From: Sipunculus nudus
Lineage: Eukaryota > Annelida > Sipuncula > Golfingiida > Sipunculidae
Assembly: GCA_026874595.1 (NCBI GenBank)
Contig: CM049306.1
Coordinates: forward strand, 85,028,142-85,092,141
Direction: 5' to 3'
Length of the DNA: 64,000 bases
Positions 49,001-60,675 of the stretch are shown in pieces (within the stretch, counting starts at the first letter, position 1; each line of letters begins with the position of its first letter). The notes under the pieces were generated by a model. It ran no database searches, was not told the origin of the DNA, and saw only the letters and a list, made by a program, of their open reading frames with translations. The position numbers were made by a program, and so were the translations under genes.

Positions 49001-50692
49001 TACAAAAAATGGTTTCATTGAAGTGTGGAGATTTTGTTATTTTTGTTACCACCAGCTTCAGTGTAGCATTGTTAATGTTTTTTTGCACTCTCCCTTTTGC
49101 TGCAAGTAAGAATTGGTTTTTACCCTGAGAGACTGAAATGAGTGCATTTTTAATATGACCAGAAGCTATCCCTCTATCATTAGCCTGTTTAACTTTCAGT
49201 TTGCTAAGGCTGTGATAGGACCGTTTGTCCTTTACTGGCTTTAGTTGTGTCAGTTTATTTGTAAGATTTCAAAGATACACTTGACATCTTCTCATAAGAT
49301 GTTATCTGAGAAATATGACCCACTGGTCATTGTATATTACTACATATGTTAATGTAAGCTTAAGAATAACTGCAGATTCTATACCTCAAAAAAAATCTGG
49401 CTTTGATCAAATTTTTAGTAATTGAATGATGATAGTCACATTTATCAATGGCACATCCATATAACCACTTCATTCATGATGGCATAATGATAACCACCTG
49501 ATAACTGATGACACCAAATATACACATGTGACTACTCAGATGTGATCGATAGGGGGTTCTGTATGTAAGATACTTGATAACTAAGATGCTAGATATATAA
49601 GATGCTTGATATTGCCAGTGTATTCTCTTTTATGATTTAGTAATGCATGCTGAATAATGTACTTCAGAACTACAGATACATCCCAGTTCCAGGGTCCTGT
49701 TGCAACAACATTTACTGGACTAAGGGCCAGCAGCTGGTCTAAATACCATTGTTACAGGTGTGATGTCATAATGGTCACCATAGTAGCACACAGGTGGTCC
49801 TGGGCTTAAGTCACATGCATGACTGACGTCACCTTATTTAACACACCCCAGGGTCAATAAGCCTTCATATAAATCATTTGTATTTTGTTTAACTATCAAA
49901 GCTATCTGTTATCAGTGACTAATAATGGTTTCTTAATCCCACGGCTTAATTCAAAACACCAGATGTTATTATTGTGATGTCTCTCTGAATGAGAATCTTG
50001 TCACAAGTTAAAGATGCATGAATTACATGGAAATGATGAAAGGATTGATAGAAACACTGTATGGAGAGTCACTTTATAATTTTCATGTAATATTAATTAA
50101 CATTTACTTTTTTTTAATAATAAACTAAATACTGAATTAGATAATCAGTTATTTATTTACACTGCTTTAATCACTGGTCAGTAGGCCTTTTAAATGATGC
50201 TAATATTAACATTTATAATTGATTTTATATTGCTAATTATCCTTTGTATAATGCATTTAAGCACATAAATCAGTTTTGTTAAGAATGATATTTTAACAGT
50301 CATGGTCCACATGGCACACAGGTGGTCATGTGTCCTGGAAAAGATGTGTCCTGCAAATTAGGGAGAAATATTTGAAATAATATTTCCCTAACAGATTTCC
50401 CTCTGCAGCTTTTGGACAAGTACTTCTGGCTTCATATTTGAAAGATAATTACACTTTTAGTGATAATGCCAGATTAATACAGCATGTGTCCAGAAATATA
50501 ATAAAATTAGTTTGGCAAAAAGTAAACTTTTAATAAACACTATATCCGCCTAGAAATGGTTGGTCAATATTTAAATATGCAGTAGTCATATTTGCATGTT
50601 TTGTCCCTTTACGGCCAAGATAAATTTCAGACAGATTTTGACACTGTTTATATTAATATTACTGGTATTATTTTGCAGGTTATCATTCATCT
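46075..50692. other. Anonymous DNA
   Basis: No element boundary or gene is recognised in this 4.6-kb stretch apart from the candidate exon at 47230. It has no CpG enrichment and no long open frame. Confidence 0.4.
47230..47292 (+). other. Candidate exon after a strong splice acceptor
   Basis: TTATTTCTCACTTCAG precedes a frame reading DLETMSQELVRVTKGTDNQH and a TGA stop. The peptide has a coiled-coil-like pattern. A possible donor, TTG/GTACGT, falls after nine codons, which would make a 27-nt microexon instead of a terminal exon. No matching upstream exon was found, and I do not recognise a family. Confidence 0.25.
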
Positions 50693-51205
50693 TTACCAAG
50701 TTTCCAGAGTAACGGAGATGGTTTGCTTTGGGTTAAAGGAATTCTTTAGAACTGAAAAAAATAAATACGCATGATGTCGAACAAAATCTTCCCAAATTGT
50801 GCCCTTTTCGGTTTCAATCGTTAGTGGTCCTCTGAGCAGGGAAGGGTTAGGAGACTGTTTATATTGTTTTATACCTCGAAACTGCTCCATTTTGGATTGA
50901 TAGACTAGACTATAATGTATATGGTCAACGTATTCTAAATCTATGATGTAACCAAATCCATGGATCACAAGCCATGCTTTACACTTATTGACGAAAGTTT
51001 GATTTTGTGGTGCCGCTGGTCACCGAGAGCTAAAAATGACCAAATAAAACCCCATAAGATTGCATATTTCCTTAAGTTGGTGGTTATTTTCACGTATTTC
51101 AGCATGCCCTTTTTGCTCATTCTTCATTTTTCTTTCATTTATTCCATTGTCAGCCGATGATTGATACGTGTTAAAGCCTATTTGCAGTATTTTTACTTGT
51201 TTCAT
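50693..51205 (-). pseudogene. Minus-strand frame of about 170 codons with one internal stop
   Basis: On the minus strand an ATG at 51205 opens 61 codons ending at a TGA (51020). The same frame then stays open for about 110 further codons to a TAA at 50693. The first part contains a polar, helix-prone stretch (NERKMKNEQKG, then ENNHQLKEICNL); the second is mixed polar and aromatic. One stop in about 170 codons is unusual for this base composition and suggests a decayed coding region or TE protein fragment. No family is recognised. TTTTTAG just before the TGA could instead be a splice acceptor that skips it. Confidence 0.3.
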
Positions 51206-53969
51206 TGATATAAATTACAACAAGTATTACTATGTGTTATTTTAATATTTTAGGCAGGTGACTGTTCACCATGTAATTGTTTCAATGTTGATATATTATA
51301 TAAACTATAGACCATTATTCAGTTTATCTTTGATTCCTATATTCATCCATGTTATTTCATGAGAAACTATATAGCGTGTTCCGTATAGACAACTAGCGTC
51401 TGTCCTTGCCAGGAGTCGAGGAAACTGGGTTACTGAGATGGACTTTACAACTGCTTCTCTCATTTGCATTGCAAGTGTGTGTAAGTCATGATATCAATTT
51501 GACAATCTTGAGAAATGACTGTAGGACTCTGAAGTACTTTACCTTATTTGACCAGTCCAGTCTGAGGCAACATACCTGCCGTGGTTTTGTGCATTTAACT
51601 TTGTCTGAAGTTTCCACTTTTTTTTGTTTTTATATTATTGTTTTCATTATAAATTAATTAATTCTGTGAGTTAAGACTAAAGCCCCTCCTTATAGGCACT
51701 ATTAGTCCATGTGCAGATTCATGTATATTTCCTCTTCCATATAAGGAAAGTATATTTATACCGGGCAAAAGGAAGCACTAACGTCATCCTGTAGAAGCCA
51801 TCGCCCAAATTTGATTCCATTGTTTATTAAGTGGATGTCTCATATTCTTATCTTAATCCGCATCAGAAAATCAGATGATAGTGGTTAGATATGGGACTGC
51901 CAGGCCAAGTGTAATCTTACATTGGAAATCGGAAGAAAATTTAATCATGGAATATTTATTGATCTAACCAACTAAAAAATGATTTATTCGGTAGATTATA
52001 TGCTTCTGTTGCAAGTTGGCAGATTACTTCAGTGGCGTTTCTGAAGTTCGTCTGTTACTTGTAAATAGTACTATACTTTGTTCCACAGTTAGTTTTACTA
52101 AGACAAATGGCTGCTGCGGGTGTTAATATTATGTTCCTGTGTATTTTACCTAAATTTTACTTTTAAATCTAAATTAGCAGGTGAAATCTGCGGTGTATAT
52201 TCATGTGATTTTCGTATTTGCTCTTTTCTTTGTTCAGGTGATCGGTGATGTATGGTCTTGTTTATATATCAGACATTTACAGCAGATATCGTATGTGTGA
52301 AAATTAAAATGAAAAAAAAAAACCGCCCGGTAATTGATAAGAAAACGGTTTGTTTCCGTGGTGATTTCTCTTTGAAACATCATTTTAACATTAAGCCATT
52401 GAAATTACATTATAAATCCACTGCCTGGGTATACTCAATATCTTTGATAATTATGGAAACAGAAACAAGTGCGTTAAACCACGGGGGTGTGTCTGATCAG
52501 TCTAGCCTCTTGTCAGCCATTATGGTTTGTCCTTTGACTGACTTCTGTCTTCTGTGACGCAAGACGTTTAATGACCATCCGCTGGTTGTTAATACATCGA
52601 CGACCTTCATCAAAAACTGGTGACCATGTAAACTTCAAATTATTGCATCGTTCCGCCTCAGGCCATTTGGTGCTTAGGGTCAATGTTAAGATATATATAG
52701 TCACCTTACATAGATCTTTATTGTATATTTACTGGCTACAAAGAATCTCTGGTTTGCACGGAAGATCTTGGTACATGTACTCGATCGACCGCTCTAGGAC
52801 GCCAGTCATCCATAAGCCCATGGTCTGCGTCATTCTGTGGTTTAAATTGAATGATTTTCTGTGGTGCGGCAGTTTTGGTAATTGCCAAATAATTCAGCAG
52901 CATATGTTTTACATGTGTTTAAATGTATTTTGCGGGTATCTGTTCAGGGTTCATGGTAAAAAAAACTACCAAAATATTGATATCATTGTGCAAAAGATAA
53001 CAAACGTATTATACAACAACAATATCCATGAGGTGTGGCCAGGTCCAGTGTCATAAAGGTCAACTGGCTGTCAGTCAAACATGACAGAATTTAATAGATT
53101 TAATCTTCTTTGGCGGATCCAGAAAATGAACAATCTTGTCAGTTTGGCATTTAAGGAAGCCTTCCCTCGGAAGACTTAAATCTTGAATCTAATTTCTCCA
53201 ATGGCTTAAATAGATGGATGATTTCGGGCATTATTTCACAGTATCTTCGGCCATTATTATTAGTTTCTATTCACAATATTCAAATGTCAATTTCTTGTAT
53301 TTTAATGTCCCCCACCAGCTGCGAGGCTGAATACGTTCATGCCAGAATTGGGGAGGGGAAAAGGGCAGGAAACTTCTTCCATTCCCGAGCCAGTTCCCGC
53401 GTTTTTTTAATGAATTCTAGTCGCGAGAACTGCCAGTTGTTCAGAAAAAAAATATTTCAGTAAATCGCTGTTGGTCTATATATGACAAAGATTTCAGATG
53501 TTTTGAAGAACTTCCAGTTATATAGATAATACTGCTGAATACAAGGTATGAAATTGAATTTATTTTAATTACAGCCAATTTGCCAAGTCATGTGTAAAGT
53601 TGCTTTTATTAAATAACAGATGAATCGGGAAAGCAGAGGGAGCAAAATTCGACATATTATTTAATAAGAGTAGTGTTAAGCCGAATTGGTGGTGCAGACC
53701 GAATGATATTTCAACATATTCACTTGTATAATTTTGATATGTCAATTTTCAAAGGCATCTTGGTAGAAATGACATAATTATTACCACTGCCATTAGCCAA
53801 GTGTTATATGTATGTTGGCACATTGTTGAAACAAATAAAGTAACATTCCCGTGTATGGTTGCGTGTCGTTGTTTTGTAGGACAGCAGATATTTGCGAATA
53901 AATCAAGGGCCATACAAAGTAAACTCGGTATACCGTTTGCTATATTTAAAGTACACGTGCAGTATATAA
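51206..53969. other. Unassigned DNA, with one 161-codon ORF
   Basis: The stretch is richer in CpG than the left half of the window but holds no recognisable gene. The longest non-LINE frame in the window lies here (52571-53056). A TTG-started frame at 51406 contains a hydrophobic run ending near GTAAGT (51481), which superficially resembles a signal-peptide exon but has no ATG. Confidence 0.35.
52571..53056 (+). other. 161-codon ATG ORF, unrecognised
   Basis: The frame starts at ATG 52571 and ends at TAA 53056. The predicted product is basic and rich in Trp, His and Cys, with no motif, signal peptide or domain I can name. Codon use looks unbiased, and no splice or promoter context supports expression. 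Length alone makes it worth a search; chance remains the simplest explanation. Confidence 0.2.
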
Positions 53970-55624
53970 CAAGTGACCCATGGGTCATGACGCTCAGCTG
54001 ACTAGGAAGAGATTCACAAAAGAAATTTTATCATCTGAATGGTAGTATATACCCACTCAACTGAAGCATCAAACATTAACCAACAGGCCAAGATTGTGTC
54101 TGTATTTATATATCTCAAAAATAGAGAAAAAATGCGTAAAAGTTTTTTATAAAAAATACAGGTGGCTCCACCAGTTTGCAGAAACTAATAAAAAACACTT
54201 AATGGTCAATATCCATGCAAAGAATCATGGTGATCTCTGCATTAGTTGTTCAGATACTTCAGCTTTTTTGTCCATTATTCTGAGGGATACTTCGGAGTCC
54301 TATAGCTTGAAGGATATGGGAAACAGAGACCTAATTTTAGGTTTCCACAGACACTTTTCATGGGCCTCCTTGCATGACAAATATGAAGATTCTAGGTCCA
54401 GTTGTTACGATTTGTACCCTGTTGACAGATAACCACATCTTTAAAGGTCTCAAAAATAGAGAAAAAATTCGTAAAAATTTGAAAAAATACAGGTGGCGCA
54501 CCCAGTCTGCAGAACCTGATGGAACACCTCATGATGAATATGTATGCCAAAAATCATGACCATCAGTGTTGTAGTTATTGAGATACTTCAGTTTTCGTAT
54601 CAAATTTTTCATTATTCTGGGGGGGGGGATGTTGGAGCTATACAGCTTAAAGGATATGGGTAACAGAGACCTAATTTCAGGTTTCCATGGAGACTTTTCA
54701 TTGATCTACCTGTGTGTCAAGAATAAAAATTCTAGGTCCAGCTGTTATGATTTGTGCCCTGTTAACAGATAATCATATCTTTAAAGGTCTCAAAAATAGA
54801 GAAAAAAAAATTAGTAAAATAAAACCGAACAAATACAGGTGGTGCCAACAGTCTGCAGAAAATGTTGAAACACTCCATGATCAATCTCCATGCAAACAAT
54901 TATGGTGATCTCTGCATTAGTTGTTCAGATACTTCAGCTTTTGTATCAAATTTTCCATTATTCTGAGCTGTACTTTGGAGTGCCATAGCTCAAAGGATAT
55001 GGGTAACAGAGACCTTATTTCAGGTTTCCATGGAGACTTTTCATAGGTCTCTCACTGTGTCAAGAATGAAGATTCTAGGTCCAGTCTTTACGATTTGTAC
55101 CCTGTTGACAGATAACTACATCCTTAAAGGTTAAAAATAGAGAAAACAATTCGTAAAAAAATCGAAAAATACAGGTGGCGCCACCAGTCTGCAGAAACTG
55201 ATAGAACACCTCTTGATCAATATGTATGCCAAAAATCATGACCATCAGTGATGTAGTTAATGAGATATTAGAGTTTTTGTAAAAATACAGGTGGCGCCAC
55301 CAGTCTGCAGAAACTGATAGAACACCTCTTGATCAATATGTATGCCAAAATCATGACCATCAGTGATGTAGTTAATGAGATGTTAGAGTTTTTGTATGAA
55401 ATTTTTTACTATTCTAGGGGGTACTTTGGGGCCCATTAGCTCGAAGGATATGGGTAACTGAGACCTAATTTCTGGTTTCCAAGGAGATTTTTCATGGACC
55501 TCTCAGAATGTCAAGTTACCAGATTCTAGGTCCAGCGGTTACGATTTGTGCCTGGTTAACGGACAGGCGGACGACGGACAAAGAGTGATTACTATAGCTC
55601 ATATGACTTAAGTGAGCTGAGCTA
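53970..55624 (-). mobile_element. Family A-like element on the minus strand (A5)
   Basis: Read on the minus strand it starts TTAGCTCAGCTCACTTAAGTC with the family A hairpin (55624 leftwards), has TCCGTCGTCCGCCTGTCCG instead of a long (TCCG)n, and ends in GTCAGCTGAGCGTCATGACC...CACTTG at 53970. The 3' end holds a perfect 14-bp palindrome, TGACCCATGGGTCA (53974-53987). The core is an array of about 335-bp units unrelated to the A0/A1 core. It is therefore a distinct subfamily sharing ends with A but carrying a different repeat core. Confidence 0.68.
54130..55400. repeat. About 335-bp tandem units in A5
   Basis: ACAGGTGGCNCCACCAGT-type sites recur at about 54160, 54490, 54835 and 55171, giving a period near 335. 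A fifth copy at 55287 comes from a near-identical 116-bp duplication. Units share TTCTAGGTCCAGYNGTTAYGATTTG and the TTTAAAGGTCTCAAAAATAG block. Confidence 0.85.
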
Positions 55625-57519
55625 AAAACTACTGGTCGGCAGTCGTTTCCTTTACTGACCTTGTGGCCGGGCAGATTTTTATTCTTGCTCCTGATCAGAT
55701 TTTCCTTAAAAATTCCATCGATATAGTCCCAGGCAGGATTGAGAATCACTTGGGGGGGGGGGGGGGGGAGTAGACCTTTTGCAGGATAAATGAGGGTTGT
55801 GTTGTGCAATGTCTTGGGAGGATTGCTTGTGCTGCGCATTCAAATCAATAGTATACCTGTGCAGGTTCGGTTGAATTAACTGTTAAATTTAAACTGAAAT
55901 GTGTCCATAAATGCATGCATCGGTTTCGATGTAATCGCTGACCCTTTTTTAGGTTTGTTGTTATAATAGAGATTCAGTATATTTTTATATACATGTTACT
56001 TTGACCATGCCAAGATATACGGAGCCCGTGATCTTTGATGTGCGCCCGGCTGCACAAGTGGGCCAGTATAACTGTATAGTTCCATAAATAATTAATCTGC
56101 CTATCAAACGCGGAAGTAAAAGGGTATTTTTTCTTGTATGCATATTTCACGCAGAGTTGTGTTGCTAAGACCTCAAAAAGCAGTGAAATTTATTTCTAGA
56201 AACCCACCAACACCGGGAAGCTGCAGCTAGCGTGTTCACGGTAATCAACAATAAATGCATTCCCCACACTCGCCTTTTGATTTCCCACAGACGTTACTCC
56301 TCTCATCAGCTCCAGATGGCGCTTTTCAAGTATAACGGTTATGTGCTTGGCTGTAAGTGAAATACAGGCGTCCCATGACAGTTTTTCATATGCGTTCCAC
56401 CCATACAAAAAAAGAATGCATATTTGCAAGTGCATAATGATACCCTTCTATTATGAGAAAGTACATTAGACCAGCTGCAGTCATTCTTCAAATACATCGG
56501 ACACTAGCAAATAGAAACAGAAGAAAGTAGTTCCTGGACTTATTTTATTTACACTTGCTGCTCAGGGGCAGGTAAGGGATTTTATAATTGGGGGGGGGGG
56601 GGGTGCCATACACTGAGGTCGAGGTTTGGTTCAGGGTATAGAGGATAGCCCTATCCATGGTTTAGAAACATTCTGAAGGTGTAGGCTATACTGGTGCAAC
56701 CTTTGGGGGTAGTTTCGATGCTCCTTTAATTTTGGTATTAATCATGTTTACTGTTTGATTTTCCAAGTTTTAAATTAGAAAAAAACTAAATACGCCCCTG
56801 ACTCGTGGACGACCTCGGGAGAGCTATATAATCTGGTACGTTCATTATAAACATTACTTTAATCTGGAGTACTTGCTTCAACATTGTTAAGTTATATATG
56901 GCTGTTGCATGCTTGCCCATGCAGAAGATGCATGCATATACATTTGATTATGGCACAATATTTTTTGTAAGGAAATATATAGTTATAGTAAAGTGTAGGC
57001 AACTCTTTAAAGGGACATAATCATGAACAATATTATGCCTATTCTTTCACACTATCAGTTCAGTTTTGCTCTGTACCTCTTATACGGCTGTTTGATACCT
57101 TGTTATGGGTCCGCGTGTTGGTAAACACAGTCCACATGTGTCTGTTTACCATTACAAGGCCGCGTGATCAGAGGGTTGATTGTTAGCCTTAACAGGCGGT
57201 GTTTCAACAAGCGGGAACATGTATTACATTTTTTGGGTTAAGTCAGTTAGGGTATCTCCTGATTGGCGTGTTGTGGCCGGGCGATGCACGCGCTGTATTT
57301 ATGTTGACATCTTTGTTCGCGCCCGGTCCACTGTTTTAAGACTCGTTTACAGGAGTAGGCAAACGGTTTTGGGCAATATTTTGGCAGGTAAAAATTTATC
57401 TTAAAGGGAAGAATCTATTTTTCATGTTAATTCAACATGCTTTGTAGGTGATTGGGCCCCTTTAATAAACTAACCAGAACAAAGTCAGCAGAGTCGTAAA
57501 GTCTTGCAACAATATACTG
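55625..57519. other. Unassigned DNA
   Basis: No gene or element is recognised. Poly-G tracts occur at 55752-55768 and 56590-56603. CpG is comparatively well preserved. A minus frame at 55516-55839 is low-complexity where it crosses the G tract and is not credible. Confidence 0.4.
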
Positions 57520-57740
57520 GACAGTCGATGGGTAAAACGCTCGGCACTCTCCGCTGGCTACTCAAGTTCAATACCCGGCGTGGCTGTGAGAGTGGGTTGT
57601 AGTTGCCCCTCCAAGGCCGCTGGTTTTCTCCCGTTTCCTACAGCCCCTACAGACAGCTGAACGCCACCATCTGGGCAATAGAGAGTACTGGGATTAGTTA
57701 TAATACCTATTTGTAAAATTCATGTAAAAATAAATGAGTG
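57520..57740 (+). mobile_element. tRNA-derived SINE
   Basis: A tRNA-like head at about 57520-57580 has a B-box-like AAGTTCAATACCC (57564-57576) and a weak A-box (ATGGGTAAAACG). A body with GGTTTTCTCCCGTTTCCTACA follows, of the kind seen in mollusc SINEs, and it ends in an A-rich tail. It would be transcribed by RNA polymerase III and mobilised by a LINE. Target duplication was not resolved. Confidence 0.58.
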
Positions 57741-57749
57741 TATATAAAT

Positions 57750-58265
57750 TGTTACGGAACCTAATATAAACAGATCACGTATGCGTGATGAACACAAATT
57801 CTGCAACGGAGATAAAAAAAATCAGATTCTGTAACACTAGAAAGCGTGAAATGTCTAGGGGAATGAATAAAGAAGTCAGTGTTTTTTTGTTAACAAATAA
57901 CCACAATTTATTCTTAAAACAACCCTAACAATACAATACACTAAATCAATATAATTATACAGTAAAACAGCGGTATAGCAACAAGTCAATACAATCACAC
58001 AGAAAATAATGTGCACAGTACCTGGATACCAACACTGTCACCACGATAAGTTCTTTTATTGTATACTCTCGGGGAATGACAGTCAAGTGTAAAGTTCTTG
58101 TAACAATCCGGAAAATAAACTGAAGTCCAAATGCACAAAATCTAGGAGAAAGTCTTAGAGAGTTCAACCAGCACGGATTAAACATAGAATGTAACAAACG
58201 GCCCGGCGAGGGTGTCACAACACGAGTTACGCCCGCGTCACACAATAAAAAGAGCACCTGTAACA
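57750..58265. mobile_element. Probable solo LTR (516 bp)
   Basis: It begins TGTTACGG and ends CTGTAACA, a TG...CA pair within 6-bp inverted repeats (TGTTAC/GTAACA). It is flanked by AAAT on both sides (57746-57749, 58266-58269), a 4-bp duplication. AATAAA occurs inside (58243 on +, and on the minus strand near 57905), so orientation is unclear. No internal retrotransposon genes or second LTR are near. A 114-codon minus frame starting at 58299 has a hydrophobic N-terminus but crosses the LTR border, so I do not call it a gene. Confidence 0.45.
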
Positions 58266-58269
58266 AAAT

Positions 58270-60604
58270 ACAGACTGCCAATAAGAACATTGCATGCATT
58301 ATTATGCTTGTAAATGTTTACACGTATATTTCCGATTCAAGTCCTCGAGTTCCAATATCTAGTGCTTATCGAAATTTCGCCAGAGAAACTTTTTGCAAAA
58401 ATTCGTTTCCGTATGAATGACATTTTCCGAAGAAATCAATAAAAATCATGCGTCAGGAATTAACTTTTAACTGTCCGACAGAAGATAGTCCGCTGCCTTT
58501 GAGGTGGGCGGCAGAAAACATGCTCTTAAAATAGGGGGATTATGCCAAATAGTTATTATGGGCAAGGCCTGCCACCTACATATTTCTTACATTGTTCCTT
58601 CATAATACATTTATTGCGTCGATTTTCAATACAGTTGTAAGAATTTGAACAAAATATATCAGAGCTAGGGAATTGGCAAAAGTTGAGAATCTTGTTTTCG
58701 TGAAGCTGATTAAAAGTATATACCTACAATATGTCGAGATTTATCGTACAGATTCAACACACACACACACATATATATGATGCTTTATTAATATACTTTA
58801 TGTTTAAACCTTTATAATTTAAATGTTTTAGTATAAGTAAAGCCTCGATTAAGCATTCTTGCTTAGATATATGTTCCACCTTATAAATGTATGTAAATAT
58901 TATATTAATAATATATACTAAAATAATTGGCGGAGGCTTGGTTAAGGCTCACGAAACATCTCTTGGTAAAAAACGTGTACTAAGTACAACGTATAAAGAA
59001 AACTGACGTCACCGATCTTACATAACAGCATAAGAGCTCATAGTTAATTGCATCGGTGTTCTTCCTCTGTACCCACGTTATCCCTCCGCGGGAGAGGTCG
59101 ACCTCGCGTCCTCTGTCCACCGCACACTCCGCCGTGACAGGAGCTGTGTCCTCACCGTGTCCTCAGCCCAGGTCAATTGGCCCCTAATAGATTTAATTAG
59201 GGAGTCGGCAGTTTGTTCCAGGGCTACCAGGGAAGTCGACTCTTGCTTCTAATTGACCAATAACGTGATCTGGCGATCGGACAATCAACTCACGTATATC
59301 ATTAACAAATTATATTTCAGGCTTCCATTCCACCGCTTTTTAGTGTAAAATCCCAATTAAGACCAAGCGATTTTCCATTTCAATGAATGTTTCTCGTCTC
59401 TTCGCATCTGTGAACCGAAACTTGACTAGGCAGATTCAAAAGTGCACAGCTATATTCTAGTTCATTATATTTTAACACATTTAAAGTCTGTGCCATATAT
59501 GCTCTTTGCTACTGTTCTGGACATAGAGAATGCAATTTATCTGGCTAAGATTCCTTTTCATCAAAATATTTTCGATATAGGTATTCCCTCAACGTCTACA
59601 TTTTAATATTTACCACTGTATTGAAACTTATTCTACACTGCCACTGTTGGCCCAGTTTTATGTTCAAATGTAAAGATAAATCCATATTGTCTATATTTTG
59701 TCCCGTCCCCGAAAACATACACGTGTACTTTTGACTGTTTCTCAGCCTGGGCCATTCTTATTTCTTATTTCTTATTTCTTATTTCATGGTTTCAGACACT
59801 GGAGTTAACACTCCTGTGTCTTTTCTGATTGTGGTTCGTCTGCCGATGCAGTAGACCGGTTCCTTCTCCCTCAAGGCTGTTCGCTCCCAACAGAGAGAAA
59901 GAAGAATAAAACCCGAAGCAGATGATCCGGCTTACCTGCGTGCAGGGCCCAGATAAGAGCTGGGAGCCAATCAACCACTGACTGTCCTGACACAATGCAT
60001 ATGTGGCCTTCAAGGACCCTGAAAGGATTTGCTCCATGAGGCAGTGCCAATGAATAGAGAAATCTGATGCAAACAACAGTCCCCTTGCCTGTTTAGAAAT
60101 TATTTTTGTCCCTTCGACGGCACCGTTTTTATTCGAAGAAATAATAGGGTGTCTACCATGCATTATTGAGACAAATGTGAAACTGGCGGACATCATGCCA
60201 TGGATCCACCCCATGAATAATTTGGATTATGCCATCTACCAATCAAGGAATAGACCTGAACGATTAATTAAATTACCCAAAGTGAGTTTATATATAATTC
60301 ACTTGCAGATCTGAATAAAAGGATTTAATATCAGTTTAAATAACATTATTTTGACAGCAGAAAACACAAGACTTCATGCTGAGGGCTGATTATCGATGGA
60401 AATGTTTCATGCAAAGTACTATTGAAATTTGCAATTATGTAAATCCCAGATATGTGTACAAGGGAAGCATTTTATATAACAAATGTCTAAATACAAGTAA
60501 ATCACCATGCAACATAGAAGGCAGTGGCGTCAATTTATCTTCAAGGGTGGAGGATGACTCGGAGTGGGAGGTAATTAAAGTTGGGACAACTTATATATAA
60601 ATAA

Positions 60605-60605
<1 letters not shown>
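58270..60605. other. Unassigned, CpG-retaining DNA
   Basis: No gene is recognised. The stretches 59090-59300 and 59800-60215 are less AT-biased and non-repetitive, with GATAAG, TAATTA and CCAAT-type words, and could be conserved regulatory DNA. The second is also open for 140 codons on the minus strand (60214 to 59792, true ATG), with no recognised domain. Confidence 0.35.
59757..59784. repeat. (TTATTTC)n short tandem repeat
   Basis: Four consecutive 7-base units TTATTTC. Confidence 0.85.
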
Positions 60606-60652
<47 letters not shown>

Positions 60653-60675
60653 TTATATATATATATATATATACT
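60606..60675. repeat. (AT)n microsatellite
   Basis: An almost pure AT run with a short CATATAATT interruption. Confidence 0.95.

Noticed and set aside
50679-50774. + strand exon-like frame after TTTTGCAG
   Set aside because: It overlaps the longer minus-strand frame, has no partner exon, and its acceptor is weak in pyrimidines.
51406-51657. Signal-peptide-like N-terminus followed by GTAAGT
   Set aside because: The frame starts at TTG, with no ATG in frame, so it is not supportable as a first exon.
57955-58299. 114-codon minus frame with hydrophobic N-terminus
   Set aside because: It straddles the edge of a probable LTR, and the hydrophobic start is likely coincidental.
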